Origin: Limibacillus halophilus
Lineage (GTDB): Bacteria > Pseudomonadota > Alphaproteobacteria > Kiloniellales > CECT-8803
Direction of reading: 5' to 3'
Length of the DNA: 64,000 nucleotides
Assembly (NCBI RefSeq): GCF_014191775.1
Contig: NZ_JACHXA010000002.1
Span: 434,001 to 498,000 of the forward strand
In this document: positions 36,812 to 45,798 of the stretch, one piece after another
How positions within the stretch are numbered: the stretch's first letter is position 1
How the letters are laid out: each line of letters begins with the position of its first letter
Position numbers and translations under genes: made by a program
Notes under the pieces: generated by a model
What the model saw: the letters and a program-made list of their open reading frames with translations, nothing else
What the model was told of the DNA's origin: nothing
Database searches by the model: none

Positions 36812-37407
36812 GTTCGTCCGACTTTCTTCATGTCGATAGAGATGACTTCCTGCTCGGTCACGATGACGTCCAGCTTTTGGTCATATCGGTCGCGCGGGAC
36901 CTCCGCAACCTCCTGGGCAGCAAAGGCAACACCCACCGCAAGGCGCGGGCCGATGCGCCTGAGGCGTTCAAGCGTGCGGTCATAAAACCCGCCGCCGTAT
37001 CCCAGGCGGTAGCCCTGCCGGTCGAAGGCCAGCAGTGGAACAAAGAGCACCCGAGGCTCGATCTCCGGCTGATTGGGATCGGGTATGCTGGTGCCGAAAC
37101 CTCCGGAGACCAGGTTGTCTCCCGTTTGCCAGCGACGGAAGGTGAGGGGCGCCGACTTGCGTGCCACAACCGGCAGCCCGACGGGATGACCCTCTCGGTT
37201 CAGTTTCTCCAGTAAGGGCCGAATATCTATCTCGCTCCCCATGGGCCAAAACCCGGAAATCGGCGCCTCGATTGGCAAAGGGATATCACGCGCTATGCGC
37301 TCCGCGACATATCGTCCAGCCTCTGGCGCATTGGCCGCGGCTTCCTTGCGACGTTGGAAAAGTTCACGGCGAAGGAGCGCCTTTTCGTCATCCAATGCGT
37401 GGCCCAT
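36808..37407 (-). CDS. 5-formyltetrahydrofolate cyclo-ligase
   Basis: The 199-residue enzyme converts 5-formyl-THF to 5,10-methenyl-THF with ATP. Motifs are the basic ALLRRELFQRRKE, the ISGFWPMGSEIDIRPLL substrate loop, and the ATP/phosphate-binding LAFDRQGYRLGYGGGFYDRTL. It sits next to 6S RNA and zapA, as in many proteobacteria where the 6S RNA is cotranscribed with this gene. Here 6S RNA lies upstream of it on the same strand. Confidence 0.93.
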   Translation of the reverse strand: MGHALDDEKALLRRELFQRRKEAAANAPEAGRYVAERIARDIPLPIEAPISGFWPMGSEIDIRPLLEKLNREGHPVGLPVVARKSAPLTFRRWQTGDNLVSGGFGTSIPDPNQPEIEPRVLFVPLLAFDRQGYRLGYGGGFYDRTLERLRRIGPRLAVGVAFAAQEVAEVPRDRYDQKLDVIVTEQEVISIDMKKVGRT

Positions 37408-37524
37408 CGCCGTTTCCTCGTCGCCCGATCACAATTCGGTGGAAAGGTTTTTCGCTTCGTGAAGTCCAATCCGCCCTGGCAGCAGTCCTGGTCGGATAGA
37501 CACTGGAAATTGAAAGCGGGTGCC

Positions 37525-37670
37525 ACGTCGGCCGTCGGCTTGCATCATCCTCTGTGGCCTGCCTAAGCAGGTGGGCGCCATATACCGGAACCACGGCTCC
37601 GGCAGGGACAGCTCCCTAGAGTTTCGATATTGGCCCCAGGGATCGAATGGCCTAACGCACCACGCAGCAC
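37525..37670 (-). ncRNA. ssrS: 6S RNA (approximate ends)
   Basis: The 282-base gap between zapA and the cyclo-ligase gene is the standard site of 6S RNA. On the minus strand the segment can fold into a long hairpin. An outer stem joins the GGCCATTCGATCC region (about 37640-37652) with GGATGATGCAAGCC (about 37537-37552). A stable inner hairpin, CCACCTGC-TTA-GGCAGG, is also present. 6S RNA mimics open promoter DNA and holds sigma-70 polymerase. The boundaries are estimates from pairing and size. Confidence 0.65.
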
Positions 37671-37689
37671 GCCGCTTCCATGGGCATAG

Positions 37690-38064
37690 TTAGGCTTGTA
37701 CGAGCCTTTCGGCAATAGTTTCCAGTCGTTCGGCATAGGAATCGAGCTGAACAACCATTTCCGAGAGTCTCTTTTCCTCGGCCGCGATGGCATTTTCGCG
37801 CTCGTTCAACTCTTCCTCGTTCACCGTTGTGCCGTTCGCAGTGCCATTACCACCACCTCCGGCACTCATTTCCTTCATCTCGTCGGCCATGATCAAGCTT
37901 GTCATCAAAAGCAAACGCGCCTCGCCCACCTGCCCAACCGCTTCGGCCATCGCCCGCACCCTGGCATCGATCTCACGGGACAGGCTGCGGATGCGCTCCT
38001 CCTCGCCGTCGCCACAGGCCACTTCGTAATTACGGCCATTGACCGTCAAGGTTACCTGAGCCAT
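37690..38064 (-). CDS. zapA: Cell division protein ZapA
   Basis: The 124-residue protein has the ZapA start (VTLTVNGRNYEVACGDGEEERIRSL), a middle helix (VGQVGEARLLLMTSLIMADEM) and a C-terminal coiled coil (NERENAIAAEEKRLSEMVVQL) after a Gly/Asn/Thr-rich linker. ZapA bundles FtsZ filaments at the division site. It follows the DUF4164 coiled-coil gene by five bases; 6S RNA comes directly after. Confidence 0.93.
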   Translation of the reverse strand: MAQVTLTVNGRNYEVACGDGEEERIRSLSREIDARVRAMAEAVGQVGEARLLLMTSLIMADEMKEMSAGGGGNGTANGTTVNEEELNERENAIAAEEKRLSEMVVQLDSYAERLETIAERLVQA

Positions 38065-38069
38065 CGCCT

Positions 38070-38312
38070 TCAGTTCTCCAGGATTGTGCGCAAGCGCTGA
38101 ATGGTGTCGTCGAGGCGATCCACGATCCCCTCCATACTCTCGCGTAAAGCCTCCGATTCGGCATCGCTTGCACTGACGGCCGCGGGCACCGCTCCAGCCT
38201 CAGCCACGAGCCGACTCACCGACCCTCCCGCCGACCCGGCGGAACCGATGATCTCTTCAAGCCGACCGATAACGCCATCAAGGCGATTTAACTTGTCGTT
38301 CAACTGTGACAT
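38070..38312 (-). CDS. Small coiled-coil protein (DUF4164-like)
   Basis: The 80-residue protein has two heptad-rich helices (LNDKLNRLDGVIGRLEEII and SEALRESMEGIVDRLDDTIQRLRTIL) joined by an Ala/Gly/Ser linker. Genes of this kind sit directly upstream of zapA in alphaproteobacteria and are labelled DUF4164. A role at the division ring beside ZapA is plausible from context only. The ATG at 38312 is preferred; the longer in-frame version adds residues with no family resemblance. Confidence 0.75.
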   Translation of the reverse strand: MSQLNDKLNRLDGVIGRLEEIIGSAGSAGGSVSRLVAEAGAVPAAVSASDAESEALRESMEGIVDRLDDTIQRLRTILEN

Positions 38313-38577
38313 GGCGCGTGAGGAACTTCCCCTAACTATAGGCTTTGAACACCAAAAGCCGCACACAGGATAGTTTGTGTTGAGCCAATTGGTCAACCAA
38401 TCGCAACAAGGAGCAACATATAGGGACAAGTTGCCGGTTGACGCTTGGCCATGGCATCGGCATCTTCCCCCCTATTCGCGAAGGCAGTAGGACCACTGGG
38501 CGTTGGCGGGCTTGGGCCCACGCTTGTCGGCTTGCCCACACGATTGACGGCCCCACGAACAACGGACTTATAGCCAA

Positions 38578-40563
38578 ATGGTTTCCCAAAAGGTGTCCCA
38601 CCAGGACATGGCAAACGCCATAAGATTTCTCTCCATGGATGCCGTCCAACGCGCCAATTCCGGCCACCCCGGAATGCCCATGGGTATGGCCGATGTCGCG
38701 ACCGTTCTTTTTAGGCAATTTCTTAAGTACGACTCGCAACGCCCTGATTGGCCAGATAGAGATCGCTTCGTGCTATCGGCTGGTCACGGCTCGATGTTGC
38801 TTTACAGCCTGCTCCACCTGACCGGATACAAGGATATGACGCTGGAGGACTTGAAAAACTTCCGCCAGCTAGGAAGCCGGACTGCGGGCCATCCGGAGTA
38901 TGGCCATGCGGCCGGTATCGAAACCACCACCGGGCCACTTGGTCAGGGGTTGGGGAACGCTGTCGGCATGGCCATGGCCGAGCGTCTGTTGGCGAGTCGA
39001 TTCGGCGCGGACCTAGTAGATCATTATACCTACTGCTTGGTCGGCGACGGCTGCCTGATGGAGGGCATCAGTCACGAGGCCATCGCACTGGCCGGGCATC
39101 TAAAGCTCAACAAGCTGATCGTCCTCTTCGACGACAATGGCATTTCAATCGACGGCCCGGTCACGCTGACTGATACGGTTGACCAACCGAAGCGGTTCGA
39201 GGCGGCAGGCTGGAACACTCTTTCGGTAGACGGCCACGACCCCAAAGCGGTTGCTCAGGCCATCGAACAGGCAAAGGGTAGCGACCTGCCGACGATGATT
39301 GCCTGCCGCACCACCATCGGTTTCGGCGCCCCGACCAAAGCAGGCTCGGAGAAAACCCACGGTGCGCCGCTCGGTGACGAGGAAATTGCCGGTGCGCGGG
39401 AAAAGCTGGGCTGGCCGCACGAGCCCTTTGTAATTCCCGCGGATGTGCTTGACGCCTGGCGCGCCGCTGGTGCACGCGGCGCAGCCGAAGCAACGGCCTG
39501 GGACGCGCGGCTGGCGGCCCGCGATCCGGAGCAGCGCAAGCGCTTCTCCGACCAGATGGCCGGCAAGCTACCCGAAGGCTGGACGGCTGCACTGGAAAAA
39601 TTCAAGGAGGAGGTCGTCGCCAACAAGCCCAAAGCGGCCACGCGTGTTTCTTCACAACAGGTGCTCGACTGCATTGCCGATGCCCTGCCGGGCCTCGTCG
39701 GCGGGTCCGCCGACTTGACGGGATCGAACAACACCCGCGCCAAAAGCCAGCAACCCGTGACCGCCGAAGACTTCTCTGGTGGCTATGTTCATTACGGCGT
39801 GCGCGAACATGGTATGGCGGCCGCAATGAATGGTTTGGCGCTGCATGGCGGCATTATCCCCTATGGCGGCACCTTCCTTGTCTTTACCGATTATTGCCGA
39901 CCGTCCATTCGTCTCTCGGCCTTGATGAAGCAACGCGTCGTCTATGTCATGACCCACGATTCGATCGGCCTTGGCGAAGACGGCCCGACCCATCAGCCGG
40001 TCGAGCACCTTGCAAGCCTGCGGGCCATTCCCAATCTCTTGGTGATGCGGCCCTGTGACGCGATTGAAACGGCTGAATGTTGGCAGCTTGCGCTGGAGCA
40101 ACAGGATCGGCCGTCGGTGCTGGCGCTGACACGCCAGGGTCTGCCAACCCTTCGCGTCGATTCCGGCGAGAACTACTGCGCCCACGGCGCCTATATTCTT
40201 CAAACGGCGGAAGATGGGCAGCGCGCGGTCACGCTCATCGCGTCTGGCTCAGAGGTCGCGATCGCCTGTGAGGCGCGGGCGAAACTTCAGGAAATGGGTA
40301 TTTCCGCAGCCGTCGTGTCCATGCCCTGCTGGGAGCTGTTCCTGGAGCAACCCGCGCACTATCGCGACGAGGTACTGGGGCCGGGAACACTTCACATCGC
40401 CCTGGAAGCGGCTTCCGGTTTCGGTTGGAACCGCTGGGTAGGATTGGAAGGCAGTTTCGTCGGCATGACCGGTTTTGGCGCTTCGGCACCTGCCGATGCC
40501 CTCTACAAGGAGTTCAGGATCACCGCTGATGAGGTGGTGCGTCGAGTAAAAGCCGCACTCTGA
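38578..40563 (+). CDS. tkt: Transketolase
   Basis: The 661-residue thiamin-diphosphate enzyme moves two-carbon units in the pentose phosphate or Calvin cycles. Motifs are [32 protein letters not shown], the ThDP motif [33 protein letters not shown] (core GDG...DN), the pyrimidine domain [10 protein letters not shown] and [13 protein letters not shown] with the catalytic glutamate. The gene leads a plus-strand central-carbon run and is divergent from the DUF4164-zapA pair. Confidence 0.97.
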   Translation: MVSQKVSHQDMANAIRFLSMDAVQRANSGHPGMPMGMADVATVLFRQFLKYDSQRPDWPDRDRFVLSAGHGSMLLYSLLHLTGYKDMTLEDLKNFRQLGSRTAGHPEYGHAAGIETTTGPLGQGLGNAVGMAMAERLLASRFGADLVDHYTYCLVGDGCLMEGISHEAIALAGHLKLNKLIVLFDDNGISIDGPVTLTDTVDQPKRFEAAGWNTLSVDGHDPKAVAQAIEQAKGSDLPTMIACRTTIGFGAPTKAGSEKTHGAPLGDEEIAGAREKLGWPHEPFVIPADVLDAWRAAGARGAAEATAWDARLAARDPEQRKRFSDQMAGKLPEGWTAALEKFKEEVVANKPKAATRVSSQQVLDCIADALPGLVGGSADLTGSNNTRAKSQQPVTAEDFSGGYVHYGVREHGMAAAMNGLALHGGIIPYGGTFLVFTDYCRPSIRLSALMKQRVVYVMTHDSIGLGEDGPTHQPVEHLASLRAIPNLLVMRPCDAIETAECWQLALEQQDRPSVLALTRQGLPTLRVDSGENYCAHGAYILQTAEDGQRAVTLIASGSEVAIACEARAKLQEMGISAAVVSMPCWELFLEQPAHYRDEVLGPGTLHIALEAASGFGWNRWVGLEGSFVGMTGFGASAPADALYKEFRITADEVVRRVKAAL

Positions 40564-40604
40564 TGTAGCAGACTGCGCGCGCAGCGAAGGAGAGAAAGCA
40601 GAAA

Positions 40605-41612
40605 ATGGCACTTCGGGTAGGTATCAACGGTTTCGGGCGCATTGGCCGTCTGGTGATGCGCGCCGCCATGGAATCCAAGCGCAACGATATCGAGTTCGTT
40701 GCCATCAACGACCTCGGTTCCGCCAAGGACAACGCCCACTTACTGGCCTTCGACAGCGTGCACGGCCGTTATCCCGGAACCGTTTCCTCGACCGACCAAA
40801 GCATCACGGTCGATGGTCACGAAGTCAAAGTGCTGTCCGAGCGCGATCCCGCCAGCTTGCCGTGGGGCGACCTCGGCGTTGATATCGTGCTGGAGTGCAC
40901 GGGCATTTTCGCAAGCAAGGAAAAAGCCAGCGCCCACCTGAAGGGCGGCGCAAAGAAGGTTCTGGTTTCTGCTCCGGCCACCGAAGCAGATCTCACCGTC
41001 GTTTACGGTGTTAACCACCAGAAGCTGGAGCGCGGGCATACTGTCGTCTCCAACGCTTCTTGCACCACGAACTGCCTTGTGCCGGTCGCTCACGTCCTTA
41101 ATCAGACCGTGGGCATCAAGCACGGTTTCATGACGACCGTTCACTCCTATACCGGCGATCAGCAGACCGTCGACACCTTGCATAAGGACCCGGCCCGCGC
41201 CCGCGCGGCGGCGGTCTCCATGATTCCGACCTCGACCGGCGCTGCCCGCGCGGTCGGCCTGGTTCTGCCTGAGCTGAAAGGCAAGCTAGACGGTACGTCA
41301 ATCCGCGTCCCGACGCCCAATGTCAGCCTGATCGACCTCACCTTCGAAGCCAATCGGGGTACCAGCGTCGAGGAGATCAATGAGGCGATCGCCGCAGCGG
41401 CGGCCGGCCCGCTCAAGGGCGTGTTGGAAACCAACAATCTGCCGCTGGTTTCCGTTGACTTCAATCACAACAAGGCGAGTTCGACCGTCGATCTGCATGA
41501 AACACAGGTTTTGGATAAGACCTTCGTGCGTGTCATGTCCTGGTACGACAACGAATGGGGCTTCTCCAACCGCATGAGCGATACCGCGGTGGTGATGGGC
41601 GGCTTGCTCTAG
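40605..41612 (+). CDS. gap: Glyceraldehyde-3-phosphate dehydrogenase, type I
   Basis: The 335-residue enzyme has the NAD fold start [18 protein letters not shown], the catalytic cysteine C153 in [16 protein letters not shown] for phosphate binding and the C-terminal [13 protein letters not shown]. It oxidises glyceraldehyde-3-phosphate in glycolysis or the reverse in gluconeogenesis. It follows tkt by 41 bases. phosphoglycerate kinase, the next enzyme and common next gene, is not encoded after it. Confidence 0.98.
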   Translation: MALRVGINGFGRIGRLVMRAAMESKRNDIEFVAINDLGSAKDNAHLLAFDSVHGRYPGTVSSTDQSITVDGHEVKVLSERDPASLPWGDLGVDIVLECTGIFASKEKASAHLKGGAKKVLVSAPATEADLTVVYGVNHQKLERGHTVVSNASCTTNCLVPVAHVLNQTVGIKHGFMTTVHSYTGDQQTVDTLHKDPARARAAAVSMIPTSTGAARAVGLVLPELKGKLDGTSIRVPTPNVSLIDLTFEANRGTSVEEINEAIAAAAAGPLKGVLETNNLPLVSVDFNHNKASSTVDLHETQVLDKTFVRVMSWYDNEWGFSNRMSDTAVVMGGLL

Positions 41613-41642
41613 AGCAGCCCGGGCTTTGTGGGAGATGGGTCG

Positions 41643-42095
41643 ATGACCGGCGGGAAAGCGATGGGTAGGAAAGCCAACCCAATTAATCTCAAGGCCATCG
41701 ATCACATCGTCCTTCGGGTTAGCGACCTGGATCGCATGATTGGGTTCTACCAGGACGTTCTCGGTTGCCGCCTTGAGCGTCAGCAGGCTGCCATTGGACT
41801 TTATCAGCTGCGCGCCGGAGAATGCTTGATCGATCTGGTTGAGGTGGACAGCGAGTTGGGTCGCCCAGGTGGCGCCGCACCGGGGGATGAGGGGCGCAAT
41901 CTGGACCACGTATGCTTGCAGGTCGTGCCCTTTGACGCGGACGCCATCTTGACCCACCTTCGCAGCTTGGGTGTCGAACCGAGCGAGATTGCCAAACGAT
42001 ACGGCGCACTCGGCTACGGCCCCTCGATCTACATCCAGGACCCCGAAGGCAACACAGTCGAACTCAAGGGACCACCGTCACCTCCAAGCAATTAG
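41643..42095 (+). CDS. VOC-superfamily protein (glyoxalase/bleomycin-resistance fold)
   Basis: The 150-residue protein has the paired beta-alpha-beta modules of the VOC fold: AIDHIVLRVSDLDRMIGFYQDVLGC in the first half, NLDHVCLQVVPFDADAI in the second, and the closing YIQDPEGNTVELKGP. Candidate metal ligands are the early His (DHIVL), the Glu in CLIDLVEV or nearby, the second DHV and the final Glu. Members include glyoxalase I, dioxygenases and thiol-transferring resistance proteins. Being behind gap, removal of methylglyoxal formed from triose phosphates is attractive but unproven. ATG 41643 follows GGGAG. Confidence 0.75.
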   Translation: MTGGKAMGRKANPINLKAIDHIVLRVSDLDRMIGFYQDVLGCRLERQQAAIGLYQLRAGECLIDLVEVDSELGRPGGAAPGDEGRNLDHVCLQVVPFDADAILTHLRSLGVEPSEIAKRYGALGYGPSIYIQDPEGNTVELKGPPSPPSN

Positions 42096-42132
42096 CGATT
42101 GAAGGTACGTAGCAACGGACCAGTAGACGAAG

Positions 42133-42489
42133 ATGCGGGAGATTAGCTGCTACCAGGATGGAGAGGCGCTGCTAAGGAGTCTGCAAGCGGGAGGGTCCTC
42201 GGTTGCCAGGTTCCGCTCCCTACCGGGCGCCGCGGGTCAGATTGGGCCTTTGGTGTGGCTCAAGATCCTGGAGCAGTTGCGCGCGGCGTTTCCGCAGATT
42301 GAAGTCGATGCCTGGCTCGATTGTGCGGGCGATGCAGGCTACGTTCTTGCGGCGCTGAACGAGGGCTGTAAAGCGATCTGCTTTTCGGGACCGGAGGAAG
42401 TTTTGCACAAACTGCAGGAGATTGCGGCCCAGCATGGCGCGCGTGTCCTGCAAAGAACGGATTTGGAAACGGATTTCTCTGGCCGTTGA
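42133..42489 (+). CDS. Unknown protein in the glycolytic run
   Basis: This 118-residue soluble protein shows alternating helices and strands: ALLRSLQAGG, VWLKILEQLRAAFPQIEVDAWLDCAGDAGYVLAALNEGCKAICFSGP split over the middle, then EEVLHKLQEIAAQHGARVLQ. The pattern of strand (VDAWLDC), helix, strand (AICFSG), helix resembles the second half of a small alpha/beta barrel or Rossmann-like fold. No known family assigned. It lies between VOC and fba with gaps of 37 and 73 bases. AGACGAAG precedes the ATG. Confidence 0.7.
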   Translation: MREISCYQDGEALLRSLQAGGSSVARFRSLPGAAGQIGPLVWLKILEQLRAAFPQIEVDAWLDCAGDAGYVLAALNEGCKAICFSGPEEVLHKLQEIAAQHGARVLQRTDLETDFSGR

Positions 42490-42562
42490 ATTCGGTCTGA
42501 GGCTCAGCTATTGAAAGCGCGGAAACTGGACCGCCGCCAGCACATAACCAAGGAGGGAAACC

Positions 42563-43483
42563 ATGCGCGTTACACAGCGTGTCAAACGTATTCTAGCCAG
42601 CTACGAGGGTGAAAACCCGGGCACCAAGGGCAATCTCGCGCGTATCCTCATGAACGGTAAGCTCGGTGGCACTGGCCGCTTGGTTATTCTGCCGGTCGAC
42701 CAAGGCTTTGAGCACGGGCCGGCGCGCAGTTTCGCGCCCAATCCGGCGGCCTATGATCCCACCTATCATTATCAGTTGGCGGTTGACGCCGGGCTGAACG
42801 CCTATGCAGCGCCACTGGGTATGCTTGAAGCAGGTGCAGACAGCTTTGCCGGGGCAATCCCGACCATTCTGAAGATGAACAGCTCGAACTCCTGGGCAGT
42901 TTCCAAAGACCAGGCCATCACCGCCTCGGTCAGCGATGCCCTGCGCCTCGGCTGTTCGGCCATCGGCTTCACCATCTATCCTGCGTCCGACTACCAGTTC
43001 GAGATGATGGAAGAAATTCGCGAACTCAGCGAGGAAGCCAAGTCCTGTGGCCTTGCCGTCGTCATTTGGTCCTACCCACGCGGCGGGGACCTTTCCAAGG
43101 CTGGCGAGACGGCGGTTGACGTGACCGCATACGCGGCACATATGGCCGCCCTACTTGGCGCCACCATCATCAAGGTCAAACCGCCAACGGATCATATCGA
43201 GCAAGCCGAAGCCAAGAAGGTTTACGAGCAGCAGAAGATTGACGTATCGACCCTATCGAAACGCATTGAGCATGTCATGCAATCTGCCTTTAACGGTCGC
43301 CGCGTGGTGGTCTTCTCCGGCGGCGCGGCTAAGGATACCGCGGGTCTTCTGGACGAAGTCCGTTCGCTGCGCGACGGTGGGGCGAATGGGTCGATCATTG
43401 GACGCAACACATTCCAGCGGCCCCGCAGCGAGGCGCTTGCCCTGCTCGATTCGGTGATCAAGATCTATCAGGGCAAACTGTAG
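42563..43483 (+). CDS. Class I fructose-bisphosphate aldolase (FbaB/DhnA type)
   Basis: The 306-residue protein is of the archaeal-like class I type: LVILPVDQGFEHGP at the start, KMNSSNSW, IGFTIYPASDYQFEMMEEIRE, VVIWSYPRGG, the Schiff-base lysine region ATIIKVKPPTDH and phosphate-binding SGGAAKDT and GGANGSIIGRNTFQRP. It interconverts fructose-1,6-bisphosphate and triose phosphates without metal. A purine-rich AAGGAGGG site precedes the ATG. Confidence 0.93.
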   Translation: MRVTQRVKRILASYEGENPGTKGNLARILMNGKLGGTGRLVILPVDQGFEHGPARSFAPNPAAYDPTYHYQLAVDAGLNAYAAPLGMLEAGADSFAGAIPTILKMNSSNSWAVSKDQAITASVSDALRLGCSAIGFTIYPASDYQFEMMEEIRELSEEAKSCGLAVVIWSYPRGGDLSKAGETAVDVTAYAAHMAALLGATIIKVKPPTDHIEQAEAKKVYEQQKIDVSTLSKRIEHVMQSAFNGRRVVVFSGGAAKDTAGLLDEVRSLRDGGANGSIIGRNTFQRPRSEALALLDSVIKIYQGKL

Positions 43484-43500
43484 GATAGGAGACCGCACCG

Positions 43501-44127
43501 GTGAGTAGCCGCCTTTATCTCGCCACGCCTCTGGCGTTGGTCGAGGGGAACCTGTCGGCGGCCGACTTCCTGCCGCAACTGGAGGCAGCGCTCGCGGGCG
43601 GCGACATTGCGGCGGTGCTTTTGCGTTGTGACAGCCCCAAGGCTACCAAGCCGCTTGTCAGCGATCTGATCGCGCTGTTTTGCCCTCTGGTTCAAAAGCA
43701 CGATGGCGCGTTCCTGGTGGAGGGCTTCCTGGAGGAAGCACAGGCGGCGGGTTGCGACGGCGTGCAGGTTTCCGGCGACGGAAAGGCCGTTCAAAAGGCT
43801 CGCGATTTTTTGGATGATGGCGCAATCGTAGGAGCGGCATGTGGCGGCTCTCGCCATGACGCCATGGTTGCTGGCGAAAGTGGCGCCGATTATGTGGTGT
43901 TCGGCGATCTTTCCGCGGATGGTCAGACCGCCGAGGCAGAAACCCTTGCCTGGTGGCAGGAAACAATGCTTCTGCCGAGTGTCGCCGCTGGAGCGCACAA
44001 CCTGCAGGATGCCGAACGGCTGGCACAAGCCGGTGCGGATTTCATCCTACTGGGAGAAGTGGTCTGGGACGATCCCGATGGCCCGGCTTCCGTGGTTGCC
44101 TGGTTTGAGCGACAACTCGGCGAATAG
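43501..44127 (+). CDS. ThiE-like TIM-barrel protein (thiamin phosphate synthase family)
   Basis: This 208-residue protein begins RLYLATPLAL and ends with AERLAQAGADFILLGEVVW, matching the ThiE/TenI barrel order. The ThiE signature at the first active-site strand (usually QLRxK) reads VLLRCDSPK. The diphosphate-binding DD/D residues and the GHGVHLGQ-like motif are reduced to DGVQVSGDG. GAACGGSRHDAM and GADYVVFGDL replace SxHsxeE and ADYigxGPvf. It may be a diverged ThiE or a paralog with another role. GTG start at 43501 with AGGAGA upstream; it is 17 bases after fba and likely in the same operon. Confidence 0.75.
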   Translation: MSSRLYLATPLALVEGNLSAADFLPQLEAALAGGDIAAVLLRCDSPKATKPLVSDLIALFCPLVQKHDGAFLVEGFLEEAQAAGCDGVQVSGDGKAVQKARDFLDDGAIVGAACGGSRHDAMVAGESGADYVVFGDLSADGQTAEAETLAWWQETMLLPSVAAGAHNLQDAERLAQAGADFILLGEVVWDDPDGPASVVAWFERQLGE

Positions 44128-44151
44128 CGGAGAATGCTCCCGAACTCGATA

Positions 44152-44177
44152 CACTGGCTTGATCCACTGGCTTGATC
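44152..44177 (+). repeat. Tandem 13-bp duplication
   Basis: CACTGGCTTGATC occurs twice head to tail, at 44152-44164 and 44165-44177, in the gap between the ThiE-like gene and efp. Confidence 0.9.
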
Positions 44178-44278
44178 ATTGCCCCTGACCGCAAGGCGGA
44201 TTGCGGGCGCGTGGACCTTCTGGTAGCTTCCGCGCGCTTTTACATTTCTAAGACTGTTTGAACCCGGAAGGTACACGG

Positions 44279-44845
44279 ATGAAAATCGACGGCAATGAAA
44301 TCCGTCCTGGTAATGTTATCGAGCATAACGGACGCATCTGGCGCGCGGTGAAGGTGCAGCATGTGAAGCCCGGCAAGGGCGGCGCCTATGCACAGGTCGA
44401 GTTGAAGGACCTGCGCGACGGAACGAAGCTCAACGAGAGATTTCGTTCGGCTGAGTCGGTCGAGCGCGTGCGCCTTGACCAAAAGGATTATCAGTTTCTC
44501 TTCGCCGACGGCGATCACCTGACCTTCATGGACCAGGAAACCTACGAACAGATATCGATCAATGCGGAACTGGTGGGCGACCCTCTGCCTTTCCTCAGCG
44601 AGGGTATGGTGGTTGCCATCGAAAGCTATGAGGACGATCCGATTAGTGTCACCCTGCCGGAAACAGTGGTGCATGAAATCGTAGAAGCGGACGCGGTGGT
44701 CAAAGGTCAGACTGCCTCTTCCTCCTACAAGCCCGCAGTGCTCGACAACGGCGTCAGGATCATGGTGCCGCCACATATCGGCGTAGGCACGCGAGTCGTG
44801 GTTAACACGATCGATGCCGCCTATGTGGAACGCGCCAAGGATTGA
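44279..44845 (+). CDS. efp: Elongation factor P
   Basis: The 188-residue protein has three beta-barrel domains. The modification loop is [10 protein letters not shown] with lysine 33 at the site that is beta-lysylated in E. coli. The C-terminal EF-P signature is [30 protein letters not shown] rescues ribosomes stalled at polyproline, which fits the proline-rich TolA and OmpA-like proteins of this window. ATG 44279 follows GGAAGG. No epmA or epmB gene is nearby. Confidence 0.96.
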   Translation: MKIDGNEIRPGNVIEHNGRIWRAVKVQHVKPGKGGAYAQVELKDLRDGTKLNERFRSAESVERVRLDQKDYQFLFADGDHLTFMDQETYEQISINAELVGDPLPFLSEGMVVAIESYEDDPISVTLPETVVHEIVEADAVVKGQTASSSYKPAVLDNGVRIMVPPHIGVGTRVVVNTIDAAYVERAKD

Positions 44846-44929
44846 TGGCGAAAGACGCCTGGTAGGCACCAACCACTGCGCTGATTGGCAGCGGTATCCT
44901 GGCAATAGCGACAAGAAAGCAATTTACCT

Positions 44930-45730
44930 ATGCGCTCTCCTCTCATCAACGTCATGGTCAAGGCAGCCACAAAGGCCGCCCGTCGCTTGCGACGTGATTT
45001 CGGCGAAGTGGAAAACCTTCAGGTCTCGCGTAAGGGACCAGCCGATTTCGTTTCGCAGTCGGACCTGAAAGCGGAAGAGATCATCCGCCAGGAACTCAGT
45101 GTTGCACGACCCGAGTTTGCTTTTTTGATGGAGGAATCCGCGGGCGGCGTCACCAAGCCCGGCGACGAGCCAACCTGGGTCGTGGACCCCTTGGACGGTA
45201 CGGCCAACTTCCTGCATGGTTTGCCGCATTTCGCAGTATCTCTGGCGCTGGTCGAGCGCGGCGAGGTCACTGCCGGCGTCGTTTATGACCCGATCAAAGA
45301 AGAACTTTTCGTCGCCGAGCGTGGTAAGGGCGCCTACCTCAATGACCGCCGCCTCCGCGTGTCCGGGCGCAAGCGTCTCGACGAATCCCTTGTGGCGACC
45401 GGCATCCCCTTCAAGGGCGTCCGCGACCACGGCCTCTTCCTGGCCGAGCTTGAAGCCGTTATGGCCGAAACCGCGGGCGTCAGGCGTTGGGGAGTGGCAT
45501 CGCTCGATCTCGCCTATGTGGCCGCCGGACGTTATGACGGCTATTGGGAACGCGACCTGGCGGCCTGGGATTGGGCCGCCGGTGTGCTGATCGTCAGAGA
45601 AGCGGGCGGCTATGTATCGCAGATGGACGGCCGCACCTTTGCCTTGGACGGTCCCAGCATCCTCGCGGCAAACCCGCATCTGCACCGCGACCTACAGAAG
45701 CTGATCGGACGGAAGAAGAGCCGCGCTTAA
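44930..45730 (+). CDS. suhB: Inositol-1-monophosphatase SuhB
   Basis: The 266-residue Mg-dependent phosphatase has the metal-binding FLMEESAG and WVVDPLDGTANFLHGLPHFAVS motifs, and the C-terminal WERDLAAWDWAAGVLIVREAGG. It dephosphorylates inositol phosphates. In E. coli SuhB also takes part in rRNA antitermination, a role that does not need its enzyme activity. It follows efp by about 85 bases, a conserved order in Rhodospirillales. Confidence 0.94.
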   Translation: MRSPLINVMVKAATKAARRLRRDFGEVENLQVSRKGPADFVSQSDLKAEEIIRQELSVARPEFAFLMEESAGGVTKPGDEPTWVVDPLDGTANFLHGLPHFAVSLALVERGEVTAGVVYDPIKEELFVAERGKGAYLNDRRLRVSGRKRLDESLVATGIPFKGVRDHGLFLAELEAVMAETAGVRRWGVASLDLAYVAAGRYDGYWERDLAAWDWAAGVLIVREAGGYVSQMDGRTFALDGPSILAANPHLHRDLQKLIGRKKSRA

Positions 45731-45798
45731 CGGTTGTTCGGCGCGATCTGTCGCCGTAGTCTTTCCCGGCAGTATGAATTGGGGGACGACGGACCGGC

